A stretch of DNA of 64,000 nucleotides, from assembly GCA_003254925.1 (NCBI GenBank), contig QANZ01045886.1, positions 28,427 to 92,426 of the forward strand, written 5' to 3'. Source of the DNA: Chamaecrista fasciculata (lineage: Eukaryota > Streptophyta > Magnoliopsida > Fabales > Fabaceae). A program made the position numbers and the translations under genes. The notes beneath the pieces are model-generated. The model worked only from the letters and a program-made list of their open reading frames with translations. It ran no database searches and was not told the DNA's origin. Numbering within the stretch: the first letter of the stretch is position 1; each line of letters opens with the position of its first letter. This document shows positions 1 to 11,810 of the stretch, piece by piece.

Positions 1-690
1 TTTTGGTCAGATCTTAATTTAATTGTATAATTTTTTTTGTTATACTTTTAGTACATATCTTCTACTCAAGTTGTATATTTGATCTCTGTTGAAGTTTCAC
101 ATTGTTTGGTTAAAGGGTCTTCTAACTTTATATATATAAAAAGGCAATCCGAGCTTTTTTGGGTTGAGTTAGGCCTTTCTACATGGTATCGGAGCCTGGT
201 TTGAGCATGTGGGATAAATGAGTCTTACTATAGGCTGCCTTGGGAATAACCCGTTGGCTTCACGCTCTTAATGTCGAGCGTGAGGGGGGTGTATTGAAAT
301 CCCACATTGTTTAGTTAAAGGGTCTTCTAACTTTATATATAAAAAAGGCAATCATCTCCCTTTGAGAGCTCTTTTGGGTGAGTTAGGCCTTTCTACAGTC
401 TCGAATGATACTTTTGGTCTTATATCTTTAGATCAAGTAGCAGAATTGGTCTCATATCTTTTGATTAGATTGGAGAATTCGACTCATATATTTGAGTCAA
501 ATAGAACTGGCAATGAACTTTTTTTGTAAATATATAAGACTAATTTTATAACATGACCAAAATTGATACAAGACCAAATCTACAACATGAACGAAAAATA
601 TAGGACCAAACGTGCAACAAAAAAATTATGGGACCAAATCAAAATTTGCACAAAAATTATGGGATCAAAAGTGCACATTCAACTTAAGTT
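1..690. repeat. MULE-type low-complexity repeat, cut by window edge and split by a TRIM
   Basis: The flanks (1-86 and 398-690) consist of diverged units reading 'ttttggtctcatatctt' on the left and 'gggaccaaa...gtgcaacaaaaaa' on the right. These are the inverted-repeat units seen in the 9-bp-TSD elements elsewhere in this window, and the 3' side ends near 'aaaagtgcacattcaac'. The left end lies outside the window. The TRIM at 87-397 was inserted into it. The short reading frame at 563-751 is only repeat sequence. Confidence 0.6.
87..397 (+). mobile_element. TRIM retroelement (miniature LTR retrotransposon)
   Basis: Two direct repeats of 97 bp (87-183) and 108 bp (290-397) both start TGT and end TTCTACA, and share the core 'aaagggtcttctaacttta'. 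Directly after the first lies TGGTATCGGAGC (184-195), one base from the classic primer-binding site complementary to initiator tRNA-Met. A purine-rich tract (GAGCGTGAGGGGGG) precedes the second repeat. The flanks ATCTC/GTCTC match at 4 of 5 bases, as an old target duplication would. Only about 106 bp separate the LTRs and nothing is coded, which fits TRIM elements. Such elements depend on enzymes supplied in trans. Confidence 0.85.
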
Positions 691-1482
691 TTTTAACTAT
701 TTTAATTTTTTTAATTCTCTTTCTATGACCAATAATTATGTGACAAAATAATAATTAGTTATAGAAAGAAAGATGCAGCCAAGTTGAGCTTAATACAAAA
801 ATAGTTCACTTTAAACTGGGGAAAGCACGTATTTTAATTCTTTCTTGTCTTCCAGGTTCTTCCTTACTAAACAATGTGTTTTTTTCTCTCATTTTTTGAA
901 ATTTCATAAGAAAAATAAGAATAGTCATGTAAATACATCCATAAAAAAAGGATTCAATCAACTACAGCAAAAACTATAAAAAAGAGTACTCAATAAGCCA
1001 AAGCATGGAGATTCTTACGAGCACTAGTTTGTAATTCTGAGATTCAACCAAATTCCAAGTATCCTTTGTTCAAAACTCAAAAGCCATTAAAAAATAATAT
1101 TGATATTTTATTGAAAAATAAGGTTTGTTATGAGACAAGAAATATTAGCTAGCTACATTTGTCACTTGGATCATTAATTTCTCTTGCAATTAATTAGGAT
1201 GTTTCTGAAGTTTTATGTATCTGCCATCCTGAGTTGATGGAGTATATTCGACAATGTGGCTCATTTCTACACACATATACAAAGTATTTCTTTTCATAAT
1301 TTAGAACTAATAGTTTTGATTTAATTTGATGTCAAATTTAAAGAGATAAAGGGTTTATTTGATTCTTTTTTTGTGTATTTAAAAGTACTTTTTTTAAAAA
1401 TTGATTTTAATATAAATGTCTTCTGAAAGAAAAAAAAAACGAAGTAAATTTGTTCGAAAAAATTTAGTTTAAAAAAATTAAA
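691..1482. other. AT-rich spacer, no gene seen
   Basis: No convincing reading frame, splice pattern or repeat structure is visible. Poly-A/T runs and short frames with stops dominate. Confidence 0.5.
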
Positions 1483-1849
1483 GGCTAAAGTGCACTTTTG
1501 GTCCCAGAACTTTTTTTGTTGCAATTTTGGTCTTATAATTTCTAAAAACATCTCACCGTTGGTCCTAAGCTGATTTCCATCCGTCCCATAACTTCACCCA
1601 TATTTGCCACGTCATCATCCAACTCAGTATGTCAGATCATCTTTAGCTACAAATAATGAATGGAAATCAGTATTGGGACCAACGGTGAGATGTTTTCAAA
1701 AGTTATGTGACTAAAATTGCAACAAAAAAAGTTATGGGACCAAATTGAGACCTTTGCCAAAGTTATGGGACTAAAATTGCAACAAAAAAACTTATGGGAC
1801 CAAATTGAAACCTTTTCCAAAGTTATAAGACCAAATGTGCACTTTAGCC
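1483..1849. mobile_element. Non-autonomous MULE (long-TIR), 367 bp
   Basis: The left end is GGCTAAAGTGCAC and the right end is its reverse complement, GTGCACTTTAGCC. Long arms meet in a centre at about 1590-1660. An exact 9-bp target duplication AAAATTAAA lies at 1474-1482 and 1850-1858. A 9-bp duplication with long terminal inverted repeats is the hallmark of the Mutator superfamily. There is no coding capacity. Units of 'ttttggtcccataac' and 'gttgcaattttggtc' are repeated in the arms. Confidence 0.85.
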
Positions 1850-2068
1850 AAAATTAAATGAGCTTAAATTGAATAACTATAATATCACTAATGAATTGAA
1901 AATCAGTTTTTCATATTTTTTAATTTTATAGTATAAAACAATTAGTCTTGGATTATTTTTTAAACGTTACAAATATTATATATATATATATTAAAAATTA
2001 TTCTTACGATATTAAACAAACTTTTATAATTAGTATGTATATGAGAGAGAAATCTTCAATGTTCAAAT

Positions 2069-3315
2069 CTAGGAAGCATGGACACTGACACGGGACACGA
2101 CACGGTAGATATTTATATATATAAATAATTGGCTTAAGTGCAATTTTGGTCCCATAATTATGACAAAGGTTTCATTTTGGTCCCATAACTTTTTTTGTTG
2201 CAATTTTGGTCCCATAACTATGACAAAGGTTTCATTTTGGTCCCATAACTTTTTTTGTTGCAATTTTGGTCCTATAACTATGAAAAAGTTTTCATTTTAG
2301 TCCCATAACTTTTTTTGTTGCAATTTTGGTCTCATAACTTCTCAAAAGGTTCCACCGTTAGTCCCTTGGTGAATTCCATCCATATTTAGCCGTTAAGTAT
2401 GACGTGGCATAGTAACTAGGATCATGATGTGGCAAAATAAGATGAAGTGGACTGAAATAGGAACTATATACAACATATTAAAACTTATCTATACCCAATA
2501 ACCATATATACAAAGAGTGGTACTGACAGGGACCAATCTAGTGGGGAAGAAGAGACTTCAAGTAGAAGGCACCGACGAAGTCGATGGGATCCTCAGCCAG
2601 AGTCGAACGACCAAAGCGGCGGCGACGACAAATCGGGAAGCGAAACGAGGAAGAGGAAGTCTCGTTGGACTGACGAGGAAGAGGAAGTACCACTCTTTGT
2701 ATATATTGTGGTTGGGTATAGATAAGTTTTAATATGTTGCATATAGATCCTATTTCAGTCCATTTCATCTTATTTTGCCACATCATGATCCTAGTCACTA
2801 TGCCACGTCATACTTAACGGCTAAATATGGATGGAATTCACCAAGGGACTAACGGTGAAACCTTTGTCATAGTTATGAGACCAAAATTGCAACACAAAAA
2901 GTTATGGGACCAAAATGAAACCTTTGTCATAGTTATGGGACCAAAATTGCAACAAAAAAAGTTATGGTACCGAAATGAAACCTTTGTCATAGTTATGAGA
3001 CTAAAATTGCAACAAAAAAAGTTATGGGACCAAAATGAAACTTTTGTCATAGTTATGGTACCAAAATTGCACCTAAGCCTAAATAATTAAATATTCATAA
3101 TTTTTAATGAAAAATTTAAAAATTACAAGTTTTATTCATAATATATGTCATATGTATTATTATTTTCTCTTATATGTCATGTTAAAGTCACAAAAAATTG
3201 ATTTATATTCTAAAATTTATGAATATGTGTCGTGTCAGTGTCGTACGGGTGTCGGACACTGACACGTGTCCGACACGGCGACACGCCCTCAAAATGAAGT
3301 GTCCATGCTTCTTAG
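2069..3315. mobile_element. 8-bp-TSD element, CTAGGAAGCATGG termini, split by a nested MULE
   Basis: It starts CTAGGAAGCATGGACAC and ends GTGTCCATGCTTCTTAG, an imperfect inverted repeat. It is flanked by the exact 8-bp duplication GTTCAAAT (2061-2068 and 3316-3323). Subterminal GACACG/GTGTCC repeats are abundant. Removing the MULE at 2131-3079 and its 9-bp duplication leaves about 289 bp, similar to the uninterrupted relative near 40413-40750. An 8-bp TSD suggests hAT, but the TIR does not begin with the usual CAGGG/TAGGG, so superfamily is unsettled. Confidence 0.8.
2131..3079. mobile_element. Non-autonomous MULE with 163-bp GC-rich loop, 949 bp
   Basis: The termini are GGCTTAAGTGCAA and its near reverse complement TTGCACCTAAGCC. 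Arms of about 390 bp fold back on each other, and the 9-bp duplication TAAATAATT lies at 2122-2130 and 3080-3088. The loop, 2524-2686, is strikingly GC-rich and is bounded by inverted CAAAGAGTGGTAC. It reads open on the minus strand (Ser-rich then RRRRFGR then EDPIDFV). The same 163-bp loop occurs at 31841-32003. This resembles a Pack-MULE that captured a gene segment; the source gene was not recognised. Confidence 0.85.
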
Positions 3316-3323
3316 GTTCAAAT

Positions 3324-3745
3324 GTTCAACTCAAAATAAAATAACATAGAAACTAGACTAAATAACATTTTGGACTAATAGTAGAATAAATGAAAAAAAT
3401 TGAGGACCAAAATAGAATTTACCTTATAATAGGAAAAAAATGAAACTTTGACCAATTTTTCATACTATTAATTATATCATTATATCGATAGTTAATTTTA
3501 TATTCTGATCAATGTAAAACTATATATATATATAGTATATATATATTATACCATAATATATTTATATATATATATCTAGTTTTGATGAGAAATAAGTTAG
3601 GTCAGAGAAGAAACTTGGTCCTTTTTCATACTAAGTTATTTTTAAGATCATGAAACGATCTAGACCTTTTTCTTCAACTTATTTCACCCCAGCTTTCCTT
3701 TGTTTCTTACCAAATGCGTAGCTAGATATGTATATTATAGACAAT
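3324..3745. other. AT-rich spacer
   Basis: The stretch contains (TA)n-like runs around 3522-3575. I see no gene or defined element. Confidence 0.5.
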
Positions 3746-4885
3746 ATATAATCATAGTCTCAACTTAGTATATATTACTGTAATAAAATCACAGCCCGAA
3801 CATTTGAATATAAGGAAATACTATAGTACTACCTATTGATCATACTTAGAAAATTAGCCTTCCATACTGGAGTTATTCATACTTCGAGATTTTTGTCATG
3901 CAAAGATAATATTTAGCGGGTGAGAGAGTAAGGGAGTAAAGACAAGAGAGTAATGAAGACACTTACATTTCACAAGAGAGATTACAATATTTAAGCTTAG
4001 TTGTGGTGGTTTTTCATAAAGAAATATCACCTCCTTAAACATTTTACTAGTACCGTCAAAACGGGCCAAACCCGCGGGTTGAACCTGCTAACATGCGTTT
4101 TTTGGTGGGTTGGGTTGGTAAAAAAACCGGGTCAGAAAAGCCTGGCCCGTGCGGCTCGCGAGCCTGCACTTTTTTTTTTTTAAAAAAAAAATCTTAAAAG
4201 TGCAAACCAATACAATGAGTGAACAAAAAAACACAAAGTGGGTTGGCGGGCCCTGCGAACCCGCACTAAAACGAGTTGGGCTACGAAAATACTGGCCCGT
4301 TCTCAAAACGGGCCAACCCGGCTCGGCCCGCGTAAACTGAACCCGCAGCGAGCCAACCCGTTTGGGTCGGGTTGGCCCTTTTGACAGTACTACATCTCAC
4401 CCTAATTACATAGTTACTTTTACACACTAGTTTACGAACTCTAGTAAACTATTCACATGACCATAGTTACTTTTAGACTTTTTTGGTCACTCTTATCTTG
4501 AAGTAAATGTGGAGGAATTATTACAAGATAAGAGTGACCAAAAAAGTATAAAAGTAACTATGGTCCTGTGAATAGTTATTAGAGTTTATAAACTAGTGCG
4601 TAAAAGTTATATAATTAGGGTAAGATGTCTTGCCTATATAAAGAGGTGAGATTTCATGATGAAAAACCACCACAACTAAACTTGAATATTATAATCTCTC
4701 GTGAAATATAAGTGTCTTCAATTATCTTTGCATGACAAAACTTTCGAAGTATGAATAACTCAAGTATGGAAGGCTAATTTTCCAATTAAGATAAAAAGGT
4801 AGTACTATAATATTTCCTTATATTCAAATCTTCGGACTATGATTTTATTACAGTAATATATACTAAGTTGAGACTATGATTATAT
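3746..4885. repeat. Large foldback element with nested hairpin
   Basis: The left arm (about 3746-4035) is the reverse complement of the right arm (about 4638-4885), with several mismatches. For example 'atcatagtctcaacttag' on the left pairs with 'ctaagttgagactatgat' on the right. Inside, 4391-4505 pairs with about 4525-4634, giving a second hairpin closed around 4506-4524. A GC-rich MITE (4050-4390) interrupts the left arm. A TATA-like 'cctatataaag' lies at about 4633. No target duplication could be fixed. No coding region is visible. Confidence 0.65.
4056..4386. mobile_element. GC-rich palindromic MITE, GTCAAAA termini
   Basis: It begins CGTCAAAACGGGCC and ends GGCCCTTTTGAC, with repeated GGGTTGG and CAACCCG motifs. 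It stands out against AT-rich DNA. AGTAC occurs on both sides and may be a 5-bp duplication. Related pieces occur at about 26170-26363 and about 50009-50560. The several small frames inside are products of base composition. Confidence 0.6.
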
Positions 4886-5062
4886 TCTCACAAAATTAAA
4901 AGTTCAAAAAGCTTTTCTATAGTGACTAAATCTTGAAGGAAGTTTTTCAAATTTTACCCTAGTGAGTAGTGACTTTTTTTTTTTTTTGGTCGAAAGCGAG
5001 TAGTGGTTTAACTTAAATAATAAAGTAATCAAAATATAATTTTTTGGATAATGTTTCATGTC

Positions 5063-5136
5063 GTCTGGGTGGTGTAGTTGGTTATCACGCTAGTCTCACA
5101 CACTAGAGGTCCCCGGTTCGAACCCGGGCTCAGACA
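5063..5136 (+). tRNA. tRNA-Val (anticodon CAC)
   Basis: The 74-nt sequence folds as a complete cloverleaf. The acceptor stem GTCTGGG pairs with CTCAGAC. The anticodon stem CTAGT/ACTAG closes the loop CTCACAC, with anticodon CAC at 5097-5099. The T arm contains GGTTCGAAC (B box, 5115-5123), and the A box TGGTGTAGTTGG lies at 5070-5081. There is no intron. The CCA end is not encoded, as expected in a nuclear gene. It is nearly identical to plant tRNA-Val(CAC) as I remember it. Confidence 0.97.
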
Positions 5137-5142
5137 AATTTG

Positions 5143-5148
5143 TTTTTT
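5143..5148 (+). terminator. Pol III terminator of tRNA-Val
   Basis: A run of six T residues begins seven bases after the tRNA 3' end, the standard RNA polymerase III stop signal. Confidence 0.8.
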
Positions 5149-5427
5149 ATTGTAAAAAATTTTAAACATTTCTCAATTCTCTAATATGAATTAATGTTCT
5201 CTTCTTCTTTAACGTCTTTTGGATTTGATATACTCAAATAAACTACATAGTTAAAAGTGACAGATTTTCTTCCATTTCTGATCACAAATTCAAGATAACC
5301 ACCGATCATTTCGTTGATTACAGAATCCATTAGCAATCTTCATTTGCTTACTTCGAACTCCATTTTCCCTTCTTCCTCCACCGAATTTTCCTAGGGTTTT
5401 GCAGCTCAGAGGAGAAGAATCGGAGAC

Positions 5428-8051
5428 ATGGATTGGGGAAATGTAACTGCTGAGGATCTGATCGATGCCCTGCGCGAAGTGGATTGGTCATCGCCACCGC
5501 GTCCTCTTTCCGAATTCTTCTCAAGATTCACCGTGCCGAGATCTTACTCTAAATGGAATAGCCGCCTCAAATGCAATCTATACTAGTACGATTTCTTTAA
5601 TGGACTCTGTAGTTTTCTCCGGAAAAATAATTGGTTTTAAGTAGAACTTGTTTTGTATGTACAGTAGCTGAAAGATATCGCAGCCCTTTTATGATTTGTT
5701 AATTAAATCAACAGTTTTTGTTTGCTTTTGATCAATTTTTGCAAGTTTAATCAAACACTACTATGATGTTGGTTTGCCTGACTTGTTAGTAATTCTGTCC
5801 GAACTTGAAAACCAGCTGTGATAGGACTCGAAGTATATTGGGTAAACTTTTATAATTCTAGGTTTTAGGTTAAATTTTAAACCAGTTCACTTGTTATGTT
5901 GTGATTAGTGGAGGTAATGCCACTAGCTGTGACAACAAGCAAATAATAACGGAGCAATGAAATGTGATTATCCTCAGCGAAAATGCACTGAAAACAGAAG
6001 GGGATAGAGAGGAATGAAACTAAAAAAGAAACGAAATATTTCAATTTGACTCAGGAAGAAACTCCTAACTACGACTAGTCTCATACAAATTCTTCCATGG
6101 CTATCTTGCAAGTTGCAATACTCTTCCACAAACTATTTAATATATATAGATTTTGTCAATGGACTTGTTATCCTCGCTGCCAGCTCAGCCTTGGAACCAT
6201 CCTCTTTAACTAGCTGATACTCATGTGCCTAGAGGTGAAGCCTTTTCTCTGCCTGATGTTCCCTTTTGTACATTTTCTTCCCTCTATATCATATCACATA
6301 TTCTTATCACAGTTGATCATTTTCTCTTTGCTTTGTTTTACAACTTCCTTTATTATTATTTTTTGGGAATTCCTTGAAACTTTTGTGCTTAAACTTGAAA
6401 TTTTAAGGAAATAATCATTTGAGTTAACTTTCTGTTGTAAACTAGGCTGTAGCCACCCCCTCCCACCCTACCCCTTACATTCAAGGAACAATTGTTCTTT
6501 TTTTATTGCTATTCTTAAAATGGTTATAAGATATATGCATTTCTGATTTTATAATATTCTTTAGTAGATAATGATGGTTATGCATGTATTTGCAGCTATC
6601 GGACGAACTACTTCCTTTTGATTGTTTCTGTTCTCGGTAAGTGTAGATGAACATTATCTTATCAAATTCCATTTGATATTTGCATTCATAACTAAATTTT
6701 CATACTTTGAACTGTAGTATTGGGTTTTATTCGGAGGCCGCTTGCCATTGTGGCTGCATTTCTTACAGCGCTTAGCCTTGCTTTTCTTAATGACAGGTTT
6801 GTGATATTACTGCCCTCTTTGTGTTCTGTATCATTGGAAAGAGTTCACTTAGTTTGACAAATATCTTGCTTTAATTGTATGGTGCTATGATCTAGGCAGA
6901 AAACTTCTAATCACTTGGGATGTTGTTGCCACATTTATGCATTGGACTTTCTGCTTCATGCCTTTATGCCACCATAGCTTACGAAAATTTTCATGACAGT
7001 TTAATAGCACAATAGGTACAATCTTATTTCTATAGTTATATAAAGAGACACTATTGGTTCATGAATTGAAGAACGGGTTGATGATACTCTCGATTAAGAG
7101 ATAGCTAGACAGTGGGTTTATTATTTTTGATACATCACTAGACAGCGATTATCACTTATTTTAGTGGTTGGTTACCTTAATCTTGTGGGAAGTACATCAA
7201 TTTTCATTTTATATCTCAAAATGCACTGACATACATGAATTTAGCTGTGGATTGTGGAAATCTTGGTTACTTTTAAATGTTTATCTAAGTTTATAGAGTT
7301 CAGTGAAACAAATTTTACTGTCATGTTGAATCATTAACCCACTACTATATCAAAACTTCTTACTTTTTTATATTTCTTGTGCATTGATTTAATTGGTAAT
7401 CTTTGGCAGCTTTGCAGGTACCTTTAGTGAGAAGGTAACGCGAACAGTTAGGCAATTTTCACCACATTTAGCGGCCAAGATGAGACCTCCTCTTACGTCA
7501 GTGTGCCTGCTTGTCATTGTTTCTTGATCCTCCAAATGTTGTCTTTTTTTTTGTATTTTTTTGATAAATTATTCAAATTCCAGGCCCGTTATTCGTGGAC
7601 GCCCCTCAGTTAAGAGAGCAATATATATTTGTGGCCAACCTCGTTGGGTCTTTGTCTTGGTTTTTTCTTTTGGTATTGAATCTTTGCTTTAAAGATCCTC
7701 TTTTTTATTATAGCAATATTTTGGGAATAGATGCTAATCATTACTATTCACTTCTAATTTATGATATTTCTCCTTTCTTCTTCGTGCAGTAAGTTTCATC
7801 CTTTGGTTTGTTTCTGCTGGTGTCCTAACTGTTCTATGGGCGCTTGCTATTGGTCTTCTTGGTATACACATTGAGAAATTTTAATCTTTATTCTTGTTAA
7901 CATTTGTTCTTTCTTTTAAGTTGATCAATCTCTCTCTCATTTTTCAGCTACCATATTGCATGCAAGCTTTAGATCACCTAACTTGAAAGCACGTCTAAAC
8001 ACATTCCGTGAAGAGTTTCGTGCAGTGTGGCGCAATTATAGTGAGCTGTAG
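5428..8051 (+). CDS. PRA1A: PRA1 family protein A (prenylated Rab acceptor)
   Basis: Seven exons join to 209 codons plus stop: 5428-5585, 6596-6636, 6718-6796, 7410-7496, 7584-7672, 7790-7861 and 7948-8051. All introns are GT-AG and the phases agree. The protein opens MDWGNVTAEDLIDALREVDW and ends FRAVWRNYSEL, matching the plant PRA1.A subfamily, whose length is also about 209. Two hydrophobic blocks (about residues 58-92 and 133-185) form the membrane-embedded hairpins typical of PRA1 proteins. These bind prenylated Rab GTPases and act in ER/Golgi/endosome trafficking. The start is supported by the family N-terminus and an upstream leader without a competing in-frame ATG. Exon 1 reads into a stop 2 bases past its donor, so splicing is required. 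Confidence 0.95.
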
Positions 8052-10168
8052 CATACGCATTTGCTGGGTATGAGTGCTTTCTGCCTTTGTTTTTACATGC
8101 AGTTATAGACTCAGTATTAGTAGTATATTGCACAATATCTATTGATGCCTGATTTCTGAAAGTATGGAAACATATCTTTCTTTGTTGATATATATCCAGA
8201 ACCTAGCTTTCACTAAACATAGAAGATATTGGAAGGCAACTGCTTCACTTTTTGGTGAGCTTCCAGTTTTGCTTCTCTTTTCACTTTATGTTCCATTGTT
8301 ATACTCTTTTTTTTTGGTGGTGGTGGGGGATGAGATATGTGAAAGGTGCTAAATTACCTGGTGAATATGATTTGTGAGATGTATCTACAATTAAACTGGA
8401 CGCACTGTGATGACATCTTTGATCATTCTTTATCTGTTTACTTGCACAGTTAGAAGTGCGTTAATAGTTTTCCAATTGTTTGGTGGGTGAAAGTAGTGCA
8501 GAAGCAGAACCAAAACAAAAATAAACTATCTCCCCGAAATTTAGTAAATTCAATGGTGAAAAATGCAACTATATTATTAATTAAGCAGTCATACTATGCT
8601 CTAAGGGTAAAAGTAATGTATATAGGTAGTGTAGGACTGACTTCATCAAACTTGGGAAAGAAGTTCATCCAGTACTTTTTTTGTTTTTCTTTTTTCTTTT
8701 GAGGTCACTAGAACTTGTCCCTACTCCATATATCTCAGTTCAGGAATTTGACAGGTTCTGCATCTTTGGTGGTGACATGTTTTTTTTTTAATATGATTCT
8801 GTAACATTTTGTATCTTATATTCTAGATTCTTAGAAATAACAAAATTTCTTTTACATTTCTATCTTTTTCTTTTATTTTTGTGATCACAGCGTTGATTGC
8901 AAAGCTGATGCAGTTTTTATGGTATATCTTTTGTTTTAGGTATTGCTGCTTTTCAGTTCAAGTAATTTCTGGTGGCTGGAACTGGTTGTCTGGAAAACCA
9001 TAACAATCATTGCAGATTATCAACAGAATGTAAATGGTCAGAAATCTTGTTTTTGTAAAGTGCACTGTTCTGGTTGTTGATTATATTGAGAGGATGCTCT
9101 TCAACTGTTTACATGATGTAATCTTGAACATATTGGGTCTTGAATTTGATCCCTAGTCAGAATTTTTATTTTCTTTGATAATTGATAGTAGTAAAGATTC
9201 TAGTGACCTAAGATACTTCTAGATTTCTTTGTTTAGTAGGCTTCATTCAGTGTGACAGTGCACTAGCTGAACGGGGAAAGATTTCAAATAAAGTTCGCCT
9301 GTCTACTATATGTATACTTCCGAGGCAGTTAATTCTTTGGGTCACATAAGTTGACTAAGTTCTGCATGTTCTTGTATTTCTATAGGCTGTTTCTTTATCT
9401 TCCCATTCTGTATGCATAATACCATCAACATTTATCATTTGTGGGGAAATGTGGAATCTGGCCGAAGGAGATTTGGTTAATGATAGCAAAATGTCAAAAT
9501 CTAAATGAAGGGTGTAAGAATGAGAAACAAAGGAAAAAAAGTATGAAATGTGATTCCTACTTTTACCTATATTTGTGGGAAGACGACAAAAAAGTCTCAT
9601 TATAAACAAGTGGCCAAAAAACACTCGGAAATTTCATTTCATTTTCATGCATCTAAATACTTTATAATATAGGTAGGTGAATTTTCTTGATATGTAGCCA
9701 TTGGTTTGAATTCAAGAAATACTGCCTCAGAAGTACACCTACCTATATTGACTTGATAATATTCAATACAAATTTAACTGTCTATGTATGTTGCATTTTG
9801 TCCCATATCTAGAAATGGCATTGACATGATAATATTCAATACAACCTTTGCCCTTTATTTTCTAGTAATCGGTGAATCTGGAGGGTGGGCCTTTTGTTGT
9901 TTAGAAATGGATTTTCTTAAATTTTCTTCAAAATTAATTCAGTCAATCTTGAAAACATTAATTATAAAACTTTTAGAGATTTGTTAAATTTTACAATATG
10001 CATGGGTTCCAAGTATTCAAATCCTTCCACTTTTATGGTGAGATTAGAAGCAAAGGGGATGTTATATTTTGAAGTAACAAATATAAAAAAGGGGTTCCTC
10101 TTTCTTCTAGGGTCTTTTTTGTCAGACAAAATACTAATTAAAAATTAACACACTGATGATTTTTTTGA
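8052..10168 (+). other. PRA1A 3' flank and spacer
   Basis: T-rich sequence probably holds the PRA1A 3' UTR, perhaps with a spliced trailer up to about 9080 (AG/GT signals and moderate GC at 8920-9080); this is inference. No further coding frame is credible, and the 62-89-codon frames here show no domain. Confidence 0.4.
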
Positions 10169-10646
10169 GGGTAAATTATACTATGATACCTTGAGGTATG
10201 CATCGGTTTCACTTTGGTACTCTGTTATTTCAAAAGTGATATTTTAGTACTCTGTTCTATTCGTCGTTAACATTTTGCTACTTAAAACTCTTTTTTCGTT
10301 ACCATTTGATGGAAAAAAGCACGTGCAAGGTTAGAAACACGAAATTCACCCTCCTAAACTCAAATTTCACGATTTAGTCTAAAAAAACATGAAATTCTCT
10401 GCCTTCAAGTACATACTAAATTGTGTTTTTTGTAGACTGAACCATGAAATTTGAGTTTAAAATGGTAGATTTTGTGTTTTTGATCATTCACATAACTTGC
10501 ACATGCTTTTTTCTATCAAGAAGTAACGAAAAAAAAGTTGAGTATAAAAGTGCTAATAGAGAATAGAATAGGATTCAAATGACACTTTTGAAAGAACATT
10601 ACCAAAGTCGGTCTATACCTTAGGGGTATCAAAACATAATTTACCC
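10169..10646. mobile_element. GGGTAAATT-type MITE (MULE-like)
   Basis: It begins GGGTAAATTATACTATGATACC and ends as the near reverse complement of that, with inverted arms enclosing 10300-10520. Flanks TTTTTTTGA and TTTCTTTAA agree at 7 of 9 bases, a decayed 9-bp duplication. Relatives lie at 30730-30959, 39401-40313 and 51523-52868. It has no coding potential. Confidence 0.65.
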
Positions 10647-11436
10647 TTTCTTTAAATAATCAAGTACTGTATACAATATTTAAAAACAAAGGCTTAAAAT
10701 TTATGCTTAATTTTTTTTTTCTTTCCTAGCCTTTTATTTTGTAGGGAATATTCTTGAGTAGTTTCGTGCCTTACTCATCATTTTTAATCATTGTTCATTA
10801 TATAAAGTTTAATTAACCTCTTAGAGAATCTTTTATCGGTATATTTAAATAACCTAGTTACATGTCCATCAAAAAAAAGACCTAGTTATATGTTGATGAG
10901 GTTAACCATTTAATATATTTTTTTAAAAAAAAGTGTTAGTGATGTTAAATTATTTTAATGCTTCTATTCACTTATTTGAAAGGTTTTTGTTTACTTCACC
11001 CCCAAATACGTACTTTGTACTTTAATTTAGTAATCAATTACGGGAAGCATTGAAAGAAGAATTCTTTGATAAAAATTGACTATCAACATGAGCTTTTGAT
11101 GTTAAGAGGACTCAAATATTCCTACAAAAGTTAAACTCTTTCCAGTTGATCAGTCAAATCACTATATTTTTCCTCGTAGTATATGTTGCCTCTTCTAATA
11201 AATCAAATTGATTCAATAATCTAGATGGAAAAAAATGAATCAACTTAAGTAAATGAGAGAAAAGAGAGGATAAATTAAATAGATGATACATTGGCTTGAA
11301 AAGGAAAGATGATGAGTTGGAGAGTTTGTGGTGAGTGTGGCTTAAAATATTCACATTTCATATTGTGGTCCATGTTGTTGTTGTTGTTTGGGCCTCTTTC
11401 AAGTGTCCATGTGCACCACAACTACTATTTCTCTCC

Positions 11437-11505
<69 letters not shown>

Positions 11506-11778
11506 TCCATTTTGATTCCTTTATTCTGTTTCCTATAAGGGTAGATACCCTATGTACATAATGGTCTCAATTCTCATCAAACTCACATTTATGATGATAC
11601 ATATGCATGTGATTAACTTTATTGTCCCAAATTCATATGCTAATTTGGTAAGGTTTGAAACAATTTTTAATTTTGTAAGGTGATTGTAATATTACATATA
11701 TATAAATATATATTACCTTACACATTCTATTGTGTAGAAATTTTATATAATTATATCTTATATTTAATTTCATGTTTC

Positions 11779-11810
<32 letters not shown>

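Noticed and set aside
2827..3090. Repetitive protein frames reading WDQNETFVIVMGPKLQQKKL or [15 protein letters not shown]
   Set aside because: They come from the repeated units in MULE arms, appear in both strands at several places (also 2069-2263 and 31446-31689), and carry no start context or family match.
11309..11538. Two frames with long Ser-Leu runs
   Set aside because: They read through the (TC)27 microsatellite.
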